From Acidobacteriaceae bacterium KBS 146 (lineage in GTDB: Bacteria > Acidobacteriota > Terriglobia > Terriglobales > Acidobacteriaceae), in assembly GCA_000688615.1 (NCBI GenBank), contig JHVA01000001.1:1736001-1800000 (forward strand): 64,000 nt of DNA, given 5' to 3'. The notes under the pieces were generated by a model. It searched no databases, was not told the origin of the DNA, and saw nothing but the letters and a program-made list of their open reading frames with translations. Positions 8,560 through 16,436 of the stretch are shown in pieces. A program made the translations under genes and the position numbers. Positions within the stretch are counted from its first letter, which is position 1. Each line of letters begins with the position of its first letter.

Positions 8560-9896
8560 GGATGAACCACCTGCGGCGGATGATACTTGACCTCTACTCT
8601 CGAGCCCTGTGCTGCGTCCACTGTTTCTCTCGGATGTACCCAAAACGAATCTCCGCTCGCCTTCAAAGTCGACGCCGAAGGAGCGGAAGATCTTGAATCC
8701 GCTGCGCCCCGTTTCGCCGGCGCACTCTTTTTCACAGCCGGCTTCTTCCCTTTGGCCGACGGCTTCGCGGTCGCCTTCTTCGCGGGCGCTGCGTGATGTG
8801 CCGGCACCGCACTTCGTGCCGTGGCAGTTGCAGGGGTGGAGGTTGCGGCGGGGCTCGCTTGCTTGCCATCTTCCACGGGAGCCTGTTGTTCCCCAACTAC
8901 CGGAGCCACCGTGCCATGTTGCATCTCAAGAACCACCTGCCGGTCATATCGCATATCCACCGAAGCAAGATGAGGGTATAGATTTCTCCACTCCGGAAGA
9001 TGCTCTTCAAATTTTCTGTAGCGGTCCAGAAAATTATCTTCTCCGAAGTGAACCATCACCTCGCCGCCCTTATCCTGAACCGTCGCTCGAACGTCCTCAG
9101 GGCTCGAAAGATCAACCTCGCTCAGCTTCTCTGAGATCTTCTCTCCACTCCCATCCAGGTCGTTCGTGAACCTTTCATAGAGCTTCATCCGTGCGGCGCG
9201 CAGCGACAACGGGTCCTTTGCATCGAGACCTGTCACTACGGGAAAAGAATAGTGCGACTTCGTCTGCATATCCGTCAGCATGTCCAGCAGAATTCCACTT
9301 GCATCCACCAGGCCGATGTGGTTCCCCTGGCGAACGAAGGCCACCGGCGTTCGCTCCGTAACCTCAACCCGCAGCCGGTTCGGAAGCAGCCGCATCACCG
9401 TCGCGTGTTCCACCCACGGAAGCTGCTCCAACTCCGCCTTCCGCTGATCCAGCGGTACGCGAAAGATGTTCCGCTCAATGTCTTCCCCAAACAGGCTGAC
9501 CAACTCTGCTCTCGCCACGTGCGAATTTCCTTGCGTCTCGATCGCGGTCGAGGAGCCGATCATAAACCGCTCATCGTGCAGAATCGCGTTGCGCGCCATC
9601 ATGGCCGCACCGCCGCAAAGCCCCACCAGCACCAGCGCGGCGACTGCGGCTGCAATCTTGCCTCCACGGGATTGAGGCAATCCTCCACGCAGCGTCAGGC
9701 GAACACCGTTCTGCCGCCTCCGCGCCGGCAACGCGTCGTCTTCGAGCACATCCTCGTAGTCTATAAATTCGCGAGCCATCATCCTCTTCGGCGCAGACGT
9801 ACTCTCCGGAAGCCCGGTTGACTCCAAGGCGTGCTCCTGCTCCGGCGCCTCTAGCACCGCCGCACCTCGCCTCGAAGATCCGTCTCTACTTCGCAA
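8556..9896 (-). CDS. ftsQ: cell division protein FtsQ with a long basic C-terminal tail
   Basis: Bitopic divisome protein linking early and late assembly. A cytoplasmic N-terminus (about 1-75) is followed by one membrane segment (KIAAAVAALVLVGLCGG region, about 80-102). A POTRA domain ('IETQGNSHVARAELVSLFGED', about 118-190) and the FtsQ beta domain follow. Beyond about residue 335 there is a 110-residue low-complexity tail of Ala, Pro, Lys and Ser that is unusual for the family. The full-length start is a TTG at 9896; ATGs at 9782 and 9779 just before REFIDYEDV are good alternatives. The end overlaps ftsA by four bases, implying translational coupling. Confidence 0.9.
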   Translation of the reverse strand: MRSRDGSSRRGAAVLEAPEQEHALESTGLPESTSAPKRMMAREFIDYEDVLEDDALPARRRQNGVRLTLRGGLPQSRGGKIAAAVAALVLVGLCGGAAMMARNAILHDERFMIGSSTAIETQGNSHVARAELVSLFGEDIERNIFRVPLDQRKAELEQLPWVEHATVMRLLPNRLRVEVTERTPVAFVRQGNHIGLVDASGILLDMLTDMQTKSHYSFPVVTGLDAKDPLSLRAARMKLYERFTNDLDGSGEKISEKLSEVDLSSPEDVRATVQDKGGEVMVHFGEDNFLDRYRKFEEHLPEWRNLYPHLASVDMRYDRQVVLEMQHGTVAPVVGEQQAPVEDGKQASPAATSTPATATARSAVPAHHAAPAKKATAKPSAKGKKPAVKKSAPAKRGAADSRSSAPSASTLKASGDSFWVHPRETVDAAQGSRVEVKYHPPQVVHP

Positions 9897-10214
9897 ACCC
9901 GAGCAGGGCCGCGAGAATCGCCATTTTGACTATATCCCGCAAAAGACGCCCGCCTGCCCATCAAGTTTTCTCTTGTACCCTTTCAGGAACTCACCCCCAC
10001 TGTCACTCCCACCTTTCTGCTATCCTTGGCAACCCCCATCGCCACCCAACAAAACAGCCGAAGCAGAAAGGATGGGAATTCCACCTCGAAGCACTACCTT
10101 AAATGTCCTCCCGTCGAAGGCCCCACACCTGTCATCTCGACCGAAAGGCCCCGCAGGGCCGAACTGGAGAGATCCGCTTCTGGGCCTCACAGAATTAAGC
10201 GGCACGGACTACCC
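9897..10214. other. intergenic region between murC and ftsQ
   Basis: 318 bases with no convincing gene. This is where many bacteria carry murB and/or ddl between murC and ftsQ. Here I find only a hairpin-forming dispersed repeat (10130-10181). No clear promoter was found, but the gap is long enough to hold one for ftsQ-ftsA-ftsZ. Confidence 0.6.
10130..10181. repeat. TGTCATCT-type dispersed intergenic repeat
   Basis: Starts TGTCATCTCGACCGAAAGGC and contains a GGCCC-CGCA-GGGCC hairpin (10147-10160). Related copies begin with TGTCATC at 55360 and 62294, also in gaps between genes. Confidence 0.5.
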
Positions 10215-11627
10215 TCACGCCACCGGCTGAACCGCCCCCAGCTTTTCCAGCATCAGCCCGGCCGCCTGCGAGACACTGCCCGCCCCCATCGTCAGAATGA
10301 CGTCCCCTTCACGCGCCTCACGCACCAGCGCGTCGACACCCTCAGCCACTGATCGGGCATACCTTACCTCTGTTCGCCCAATCGCCCTCACCAGGGAGTC
10401 TGCCGTCACCCCGGCAATTGGTTCCTCGCTCGCAGCATAGATATCCAGCACCTCAACCCGGTCGGCATCGGCAAACGCCTCGGCAAACTCCCGCATCAGG
10501 TCTCTCGTCCGGGTATAGCGGTGAGGCTGGAACAACACAAGGACCCTGCCGTATTCGCACTCCTTTGCCGCCTTCAGTGTAGCCACGATCTCCGTCGGGT
10601 GATGGCCGTAGTCATCGACAACCGTTACGCCGCGCACCGTTCCCTTCACCTGAAAACGCCGATCCACGCCCCGGAACCCGTCCAGTCCCGCCGCAATCTG
10701 TTCAGGAGCAATGCCCAGCTGAACTCCAATCGCGACCGCGGCTGCGGCATTCATCACATTGTGTCTTCCTGGAACATGCAGAAGGAACGGACCCAGCGTC
10801 GTTCCACGGTAGCTGACCTCGAACCGCGAAAACCCCACCCCATTCCGCGCTAACATCCTGACCTGAAAGTCAGCGTCCGCACTCTCACCATAGGTGTAAA
10901 GACGCCGTCTCACCTGGGGAAGCAACGCTCGCAGAGGAGCGTTATCCACGCACGCCACTGAAGCCCCATAAAACGGAACTCGATCCATAAACTCCAAAAA
11001 GGCTGCTTCCACATCCGCCATATCGCGATAGCAGTCCATATGCTCGCGGTCGAGATTCGTGATGACCGCCAACACCGGCGACAGCTTCAAAAACGACCGG
11101 TCGCTCTCATCGGCCTCCGCCACCAGATATTGCGAATTCCCCAGCCGGGCGTTCGAACCCAGCGCATTCACGCGTCCGCCAACCACGACTGTAGGATCCA
11201 GTCCGCCGGCTGCCAGGACTGAGGCCACCATGCTCGTCGTGGTCGTCTTGCCATGCATTCCGGCCACTGCAATGCCGTACTTCAGCCGCATCAACTCAGC
11301 CAGCATCTCCGCACGCTGAATTACCGGAATCTTCCGGGCCCTCGCCTCCAGCACCTCGGGATTCTCCCGCCCGACCGCGGAGCTCGTCACGACCACATCG
11401 GCTCCCGCTGCATTGGCCGCCACATGGCCTTCAAAAACCCTGGCCCCCATGCCCACCAGCCGCTCCGTAACCGGAGATCGCCGCAGATCACTCCCTGAAA
11501 CCGCATACCCCATCGTCAGCAGAATCTCCGCAATTCCACTCATCCCAATTCCGCCAATTCCTATGAAGTGAATCCGAAGCGTGGAAGCGAAAAACAGCGG
11601 AGCAGATGGCGCATTGGTAACCGGCAT
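10215..11627 (-). CDS. murC: UDP-N-acetylmuramate--L-alanine ligase MurC
   Basis: Adds L-Ala to UDP-MurNAc, the first peptide-stem step, in the cytoplasm. The N-terminal Rossmann domain has '[17 protein letters not shown]' (20-36). The ATP loop GMHGKTTT is at 123-130. The central '[13 protein letters not shown]' and the C-terminal '[11 protein letters not shown]' motif (about 336) are typical of MurC. At 470 residues the size is normal. The ATG at 11627 is the only good start. It is the first gene of the left half of the dcw cluster and is separated from murG, its usual upstream neighbour, by 8.2 kb of unrelated genes. Confidence 0.97.
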   Translation of the reverse strand: MPVTNAPSAPLFFASTLRIHFIGIGGIGMSGIAEILLTMGYAVSGSDLRRSPVTERLVGMGARVFEGHVAANAAGADVVVTSSAVGRENPEVLEARARKIPVIQRAEMLAELMRLKYGIAVAGMHGKTTTTSMVASVLAAGGLDPTVVVGGRVNALGSNARLGNSQYLVAEADESDRSFLKLSPVLAVITNLDREHMDCYRDMADVEAAFLEFMDRVPFYGASVACVDNAPLRALLPQVRRRLYTYGESADADFQVRMLARNGVGFSRFEVSYRGTTLGPFLLHVPGRHNVMNAAAAVAIGVQLGIAPEQIAAGLDGFRGVDRRFQVKGTVRGVTVVDDYGHHPTEIVATLKAAKECEYGRVLVLFQPHRYTRTRDLMREFAEAFADADRVEVLDIYAASEEPIAGVTADSLVRAIGRTEVRYARSVAEGVDALVREAREGDVILTMGAGSVSQAAGLMLEKLGAVQPVA

Positions 11628-11703
11628 ATCCCCACTCTAGCAGTAGGCGATCCACCTCCGCTTCGTCGATAAACTGAATGAGGATTCAAAAAGGAGCTCT
11701 GCT

Positions 11704-12057
11704 GTGAAGTCCGAAATGCGTCGCGTGGATATCCAGGAACTCGTGAAGAATGCAGGTGCCCCATACTTCAACCAGGACCTGACCACGCTCAATGACCACG
11801 TGGTCCGATTGAGCGTCATGACCGAGCCCTTTTATTGGCACCGTCATCCCAACTCCGACGAAACCTTTCTTGTTCTCGAAGGCGAACTTCTCATCGAGTT
11901 CGAAGATCAGAAGATTACGTTAACGCCGGGTCAGATGCTGACCGTTAGCGCAGGCGTAGCTCACAGGACACAGCCCATCGGTTCAAAATCCGTCAACCTC
12001 ACTGTTGAGCGCGCCGACTCCAGAACCGAACGGATCTCTTATCATGAATTGGGATGA
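11704..12057 (+). CDS. small cupin-domain protein
   Basis: A 117-residue single-domain cupin. Motif 1 is visible as 'FYWHRHPNSDETFLVLEGEL' (about 41-60, with two His and one Glu as possible metal ligands). Motif 2 is 'LTPGQMLTVSAGVAHR' (about 74-89, with the last His ligand). The GTG at 11704 is supported by AGGAG seven bases upstream; an ATG four codons later is the alternative. Such stand-alone cupins act as sugar isomerases, dioxygenases or metal-binding regulators, and the substrate cannot be read from sequence. It lies between murC (divergent) and the nitronate monooxygenase-like gene (convergent). Confidence 0.8.
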   Translation: MKSEMRRVDIQELVKNAGAPYFNQDLTTLNDHVVRLSVMTEPFYWHRHPNSDETFLVLEGELLIEFEDQKITLTPGQMLTVSAGVAHRTQPIGSKSVNLTVERADSRTERISYHELG

Positions 12058-12270
12058 GAACCCTTCAATGATCCCACCCGGTTGTACCCCAGCCCCTTCA
12101 GGATGAAGGTCGTAAGAAACCGGATCTCGTCGTCCGAAGAACGCTCCTATTGCACGACCCTTCGCTCGTTCCTCGTCGTGCTGCTTCCCTTCATCCTCTT
12201 CCTCAAGCGGCCCCGGCACAAAAACACATCGAGCTGGACGCTCACTGAGGATTCCTCTGCCGAAGGCGCA

Positions 12271-13356
12271 TCAGCGAAGATACGGAAACGCATCTCCCCA
12301 TAGATCGTGCACAATAGCTGCCGCCGATTTCGCCTCGGCGAATCGTGCTGCCTGTCCCGCCCATAGCTGCATCCGTTCTGCATCGTTCGTGCGTGCGGCC
12401 TCCTCCCGCATCAGGCGGGTAAGTCCTCGCTGCACTGGATAAGGTGCCGGTGGTGGCGCATCGGCAGACGCCGCGGCCTCGACATAGCCTGTGCGCACAC
12501 TTCTTCCCGCTCGGCCGGAGAAGGCTCTGGTCAGCATGGTGTCATGCGCCTCAGTGCGCGCCAGTCTATCCGCATAGGCAGAAGGAATCTTCGCCTCGGG
12601 AGCACGCAGAAACCCTGTTCCGATCTGTACTGCACTCGCTCCCAGAACCAGCGCCGCGGCCACCGCTCGTCCGTCTGCAATTCCTCCAGCCGCAATGACT
12701 GGCACAGAGACGGCATCACACGTCTGCGGAAGGAGTGCCATAAGACCGATCATCCCGGTTTCAGCCTTCGCCGCATCGAACGCTCCACGATGCCCTCCCG
12801 CTTCCATTCCCTGAGCAATGATGGCGTCCGCGCCCGCTTCCTCGGCGGCGCGAGCCTCCGGCACCGTCGTCGCAGTCGCCAGCCAAAGGATGTCTCTCGC
12901 CTTCATCTCTGCAACAAAAGCAGAAGAGTAAACACCCATGATCGAAGAGATCGCCCGCGGCTTCACGGCGAGTATAGCCTCACACTGCGCCTCGAAATTT
13001 GGCAGAACGGCATCGCCCATCTCAGCTGGCACAACCGGCCCCCACCGGCCGAGGAACTCGCGCTGCCGCTCTTCGAGCCGCGCATCCCGTACCGGAGACG
13101 GATCCGGTATCCACAGATTTATCTGGAAGGGTCCATCACTCAGCCGCCGGAACTCTTCCGCCCAGCTGCGAATCTCCTCCGGCGTCATCAGGACCGCGCC
13201 GCACGCTCCCATCCCCCCGGCATTTGCGACTGCAGCAGAGAGTGACGGAGGACTTACACTCGCCATAGGCGCAAGCAGGATAGGGAGATGAGTTCCGACC
13301 TTGGCGTTGAATTCCTCTGCGCGAGAGAACGGCGATCGAGGTCTGCCTTTTCCCAT
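12271..13356 (-). CDS. nitronate monooxygenase / 2-nitropropane dioxygenase-like flavoprotein
   Basis: FMN-dependent TIM-barrel enzyme of the NMO family. Flavin-binding features include 'PILLAPMASVSPPSLSAAVANAGGMGACG' near 25-53, 'AIIAQGMEAGGHRG' (the phosphate/His region, about 185) and 'VIAAGGIADGRAVAAALVLGASAVQIGTGFL' (about 220-250). The 361-residue length is normal. GGAGG sits four bases before the ATG. Family members oxidise alkyl nitronates such as propionate-3-nitronate; some are instead enoyl reductase-like (FabK), but the AGGHRG motif favours NMO. It is one of the accessory genes between murC and murG. Confidence 0.85.
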   Translation of the reverse strand: MGKGRPRSPFSRAEEFNAKVGTHLPILLAPMASVSPPSLSAAVANAGGMGACGAVLMTPEEIRSWAEEFRRLSDGPFQINLWIPDPSPVRDARLEERQREFLGRWGPVVPAEMGDAVLPNFEAQCEAILAVKPRAISSIMGVYSSAFVAEMKARDILWLATATTVPEARAAEEAGADAIIAQGMEAGGHRGAFDAAKAETGMIGLMALLPQTCDAVSVPVIAAGGIADGRAVAAALVLGASAVQIGTGFLRAPEAKIPSAYADRLARTEAHDTMLTRAFSGRAGRSVRTGYVEAAASADAPPPAPYPVQRGLTRLMREEAARTNDAERMQLWAGQAARFAEAKSAAAIVHDLWGDAFPYLR

Positions 13357-13668
13357 GACACCTCCACATCGAACGTGAGCACCATGGCCTACCGCATCCT
13401 AGCGGGTGTACAGATTTGCAGCCATAAATCAATCGAATATCGAGGCCAGCAATCTTGCAGCGTCGATTGTCAGTGATAAACATAAGAAAATAAAGCATAA
13501 TTTTCCACTGAATCTTCATTCACAATCGGCGCAACGAAACTTTACAATTCGGGTTCTAATAAACCGAGTGCCTGATCCGCATGGCAAAGCGGGCAGGAAC
13601 CTCAGCCGGTTATCCGCGAAGCCCAGCCCGTTGGGGCACAACGAAGGATCTTCCGACGAAGGCAGGCA
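13357..13668. other. divergent intergenic region before the YXWGXW gene
   Basis: 312 bases separating two divergent genes. The middle part (about 13465-13510) is distinctly AT-rich compared with its surroundings and probably holds promoter elements, but I could not fix a -35/-10 pair with confidence. An AAGG ribosome binding site lies about seven bases before the ATG at 13669. No coding sequence is supported. Confidence 0.45.
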
Positions 13669-14742
13669 ATGGACCTCTCCCGTAGAATCCGCAACGTATT
13701 TGGGGCTGCCGTGCTAGGAACCGCAGTCTTGACTGGCGCAGCATTCTTCTCTCCTACACAGGCACAAGCTAGAGTATTTGTCTCCGTTGCAATCGCTCCC
13801 CCCGCAATTCCCGTCTACGCCCAGCCTGCGATGCCCGGCGATGGCTACATCTGGACCCCCGGTTACTGGGCCTGGACTGGCGAAGGCTATGAATGGGTTG
13901 AGGGCGCATGGGTCCTTCCTCCTTATGTTGGTGCGCTCTGGACTCCCGGTTACTGGGGCTACGGATCGGGCGGCTATCTCTGGAATGCCGGTTATTGGGG
14001 CCCGAGTGTCGGCTACTACGGCGGAATCAACTATGGCTTCGGCTACTTCGGCGTAGGATTCTACGGCGGCTACTGGGGTGGAGGACACTTCTGGTACAAC
14101 CGCTGCTACAACAACTTCCGGCCCGGCTGGCGTGGCGGCTATATATACAACCGTCCCTACGCTGGCCATGCGGACGGCCGCCCCGGAGGATCGAGTTGGA
14201 ATAACCGCGGCAATAACTTCGCCGGCAATCGCGGCTCGTACTTCAACAATCGCGGTAACAACTTCGGTCAGAGCAGCCGCAATGGAGACTTCAATCGCGG
14301 CATGACCAACGTCTCGGCCTCCCGCAACTACAACAGCGGAGGCTTCAACAATGGACGTCAGGGCAACTTTGATCGCGGCAACTTCCAGGGAACGCGGGAA
14401 GCAACAACGACGCAACGCAGCTTCGCGGGCTCCAACCAGAACTTCAACAACCACAGTTTCTCGAACCCCGGCCAGAGCATGGCCTATCGCGGTAACCAGA
14501 GCTACGGCAACCGTGGCGGCTTCGCAAGCTCACAATCACGGCCCAGCTTCGGCGGTAACTCTGGAGCCTTCCGCGGCAATAGCGGAAGCTTTGGCGGATC
14601 GCGCGGCGGAGGCTTCAACGGTGGTGGCGGTGGCTTCAACGGCGGTGGCGGCGGATTCCATGGCGGCGGCGCTGGCGGAGGAGGCTTCCACGGTGGTGGC
14701 GGCGGCGGTGGTGGATTCCACGGCGGCGGCGGACATCGCTAG
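13669..14742 (+). CDS. YXWGXW-repeat secreted protein with Gly/Asn/Arg-rich tail
   Basis: A 357-residue exported protein. A signal peptide (about 1-35, ending AQA) is followed by three W-x-x-GYW units at about 62-67, 91-96 and 105-110, the hallmark of the YXWGXW repeat family. Then comes a Tyr/Gly/Trp-rich stretch to about 155. The C-terminal 200 residues are low complexity: first Asn/Arg/Gly/Ser-rich with many 'NRGNNFG' units, and at the very end (about 305-357) GGGGF-N/H repeats ending in GGGGHR. This composition suggests a surface or extracellular matrix protein, or a disordered, possibly RNA-binding-like tail. The function is unknown. A strong terminator follows. Confidence 0.82.
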   Translation: MDLSRRIRNVFGAAVLGTAVLTGAAFFSPTQAQARVFVSVAIAPPAIPVYAQPAMPGDGYIWTPGYWAWTGEGYEWVEGAWVLPPYVGALWTPGYWGYGSGGYLWNAGYWGPSVGYYGGINYGFGYFGVGFYGGYWGGGHFWYNRCYNNFRPGWRGGYIYNRPYAGHADGRPGGSSWNNRGNNFAGNRGSYFNNRGNNFGQSSRNGDFNRGMTNVSASRNYNSGGFNNGRQGNFDRGNFQGTREATTTQRSFAGSNQNFNNHSFSNPGQSMAYRGNQSYGNRGGFASSQSRPSFGGNSGAFRGNSGSFGGSRGGGFNGGGGGFNGGGGGFHGGGAGGGGFHGGGGGGGGFHGGGGHR

Positions 14743-14764
14743 ACCGCAATTCTTCTAAAGCTCT

Positions 14765-14798
14765 AAGGCTGAGATCCCAGTATCTCAGCCTTTTTTTT
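14765..14798 (+). terminator. rho-independent terminator after the YXWGXW gene
   Basis: Perfect 11-bp stem AAGGCTGAGAT (14765-14775) / ATCTCAGCCTT (14782-14792) with a CCCAGT loop, running into eight T residues (14791-14798). It lies 23 bases after the stop codon. Confidence 0.92.
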
Positions 14799-14892
14799 GT
14801 TTTCTGCATCTCCCTCAGACCACACAGGCACTCTCTTTACCGGAGCGTTGAGCTCGCTTACCCTTTCTCTTGGCAAAAGAGAAGGAGATTCC

Positions 14893-16383
14893 ATGTCGAA
14901 ATCCGAGGGGCTGGCCCCTCACACTGTTGTTTCTGAGTCGACAAAAGCAACGCGACGCGACTTTCTCCAGGGAGCTATCGCAGTCGCGGGCACGCTCGCC
15001 ACCACGGGAGTACCGTCACCAACCGCCGCCGCACAATCCCCCCAAAAGCGTCCCAATCTCGTCTATTTCCTTGGTGAGGGACAGCGCGCGGATGCTCTCT
15101 CCCTCGCGGGCCACCCCATCCTTAAAACTCCCAATCACGACCGCATCGGCACCGAGGGTGTGCGCTTCAACAACGCCTTCTGCACCAATGCTCTCTGCGC
15201 CCCCGCACGCGCCGCCGCGCTCACCGGCATGTACTCCCGCTCTACCGGCGCTCTCTCCAACGAGCATCTCGGCAAGCCGCTGCCCTCCGACATCCCTCTC
15301 TTCACCGACCTCCTCAAGCAGGCAGGCCACGAGATCGCAATCCTCGGCAAGGTCCACATGCACAACGGCGTCGAAGACCGGAACTGGGACTACTACTTCG
15401 GACACAACGACCCCGGCAACAACTACGTCGATCCCTTCTTCAAAGAAGGCCGCAACGGCATCGTAGGCCCGCAGAAGCAGTACCACAACGTCTACCCCGA
15501 TGACCTCACCACCGACAAAGCTCTCGAGTGGATCGATCAGGATCGCGGTGACAAGCCCTTCTGCATTCTCATCTGGTTCGTCGCCCCGCACGAGCCCTTC
15601 TTCCGCCCTCGCCGCCACCTCGACCTCTACAACGGTGTCCCCATCCCTAAGCCCGCCACCTTCGACGACGACCTCAAGGGCTACCCAGGCAAGCCCAAGA
15701 GCTTCATCGACGCTGAAAACAAGATCGGAACCACCTACTCCCACGTCGCCTGCGGCTCGCTCGAAGGCATGACCAAGGACTACTACGCCGGTCTCGTCGC
15801 CGTCGACGAAAACATCGGACGTGTCCTCGACCACTTGGAGAAGAAGGGCATCCTCGACGACACCGCCATCCTCCACACCTCAGACCACGGCTACTTCCTC
15901 GGCGAGTGGCGCTGCTTCGACAAGCGCCTCATGCACGAGCCCTCCCTCCGCGTGCCCATGATGCTGCGCTATCCCAAACGGGTCAAAGCCGGCACCGTTC
16001 GGGACGAGATGGTTCTCGACATCGACATCGCCCCCACACTGCTCGATATCGCCGGCGTCTCTACCCCATCGCACATGCAGGGCAAAAGCATCCTTCCTCT
16101 AGCCGCAAGGCCGGAACCCACCTTCCGCAAGGAGTGGTACTACGAGTACTACGAATGGCCCAACCCTGAGCACGTCGCGCCCCACCGCGGCATCCGCACC
16201 GAACAGTACAAGCTCATCCAGTACGTCATGGACCCCACTGAAGGCGAGCTCTACGACCTGAAGTCCGACCCCGGCGAACGCACCAACCTCTACAACAAAC
16301 CCGAGCACGCCAAGCTCCAGGCTCACCTCGAACAGCGCCTCGAAACCCTGCGAACCAGCTACCCGGAGCGCCAGAAGATCTAG
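14893..16383 (+). CDS. Tat-exported type I sulfatase family protein
   Basis: A 496-residue alkaline-phosphatase-superfamily sulfatase. The start at 14893 has GAAGGAG nine bases upstream; a longer frame from 14797 overlaps the terminator and is unlikely. A twin-arginine signal (TRRDFLQGAIAVAG, Arg 21-22) precedes the mature protein. The formylglycine signature CxPxR is CAPAR at 102-106, followed by the usual 'AALTGMYS'. Other family features are 'HTSDHGYFLGEW' and 'PSLRVPMMLRYP'. The usual paired Asp near the N-terminus reads GEGQRAD here (61-67), so the metal site may be atypical. No sulfatase-modifying enzyme lies nearby. Substrate unknown; choline-sulfatase- or N-sulfoglucosamine-sulfohydrolase-like activity is possible. 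Confidence 0.88.
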   Translation: MSKSEGLAPHTVVSESTKATRRDFLQGAIAVAGTLATTGVPSPTAAAQSPQKRPNLVYFLGEGQRADALSLAGHPILKTPNHDRIGTEGVRFNNAFCTNALCAPARAAALTGMYSRSTGALSNEHLGKPLPSDIPLFTDLLKQAGHEIAILGKVHMHNGVEDRNWDYYFGHNDPGNNYVDPFFKEGRNGIVGPQKQYHNVYPDDLTTDKALEWIDQDRGDKPFCILIWFVAPHEPFFRPRRHLDLYNGVPIPKPATFDDDLKGYPGKPKSFIDAENKIGTTYSHVACGSLEGMTKDYYAGLVAVDENIGRVLDHLEKKGILDDTAILHTSDHGYFLGEWRCFDKRLMHEPSLRVPMMLRYPKRVKAGTVRDEMVLDIDIAPTLLDIAGVSTPSHMQGKSILPLAARPEPTFRKEWYYEYYEWPNPEHVAPHRGIRTEQYKLIQYVMDPTEGELYDLKSDPGERTNLYNKPEHAKLQAHLEQRLETLRTSYPERQKI

Positions 16384-16436
16384 TCACACGTGAGATGACG
16401 AGAAGGGCGTTTATGAGGACAAATTCTTTTGCTGTC

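Noticed and set aside
12058-12270. Small gene between the cupin and NMO-like genes
   Set aside because: The open frame there has no ribosome binding site or familiar sequence and runs into the end of the opposing gene.
13714-14454. 246-codon minus-strand frame in the YXWGXW gene
   Set aside because: Ala/Val-rich product of Gly/Asn codons read in reverse; no function visible.
15016-15876. 286-codon minus-strand frame in the sulfatase gene
   Set aside because: Val/Glu/Gly-rich shadow of the codon pattern of the real gene.
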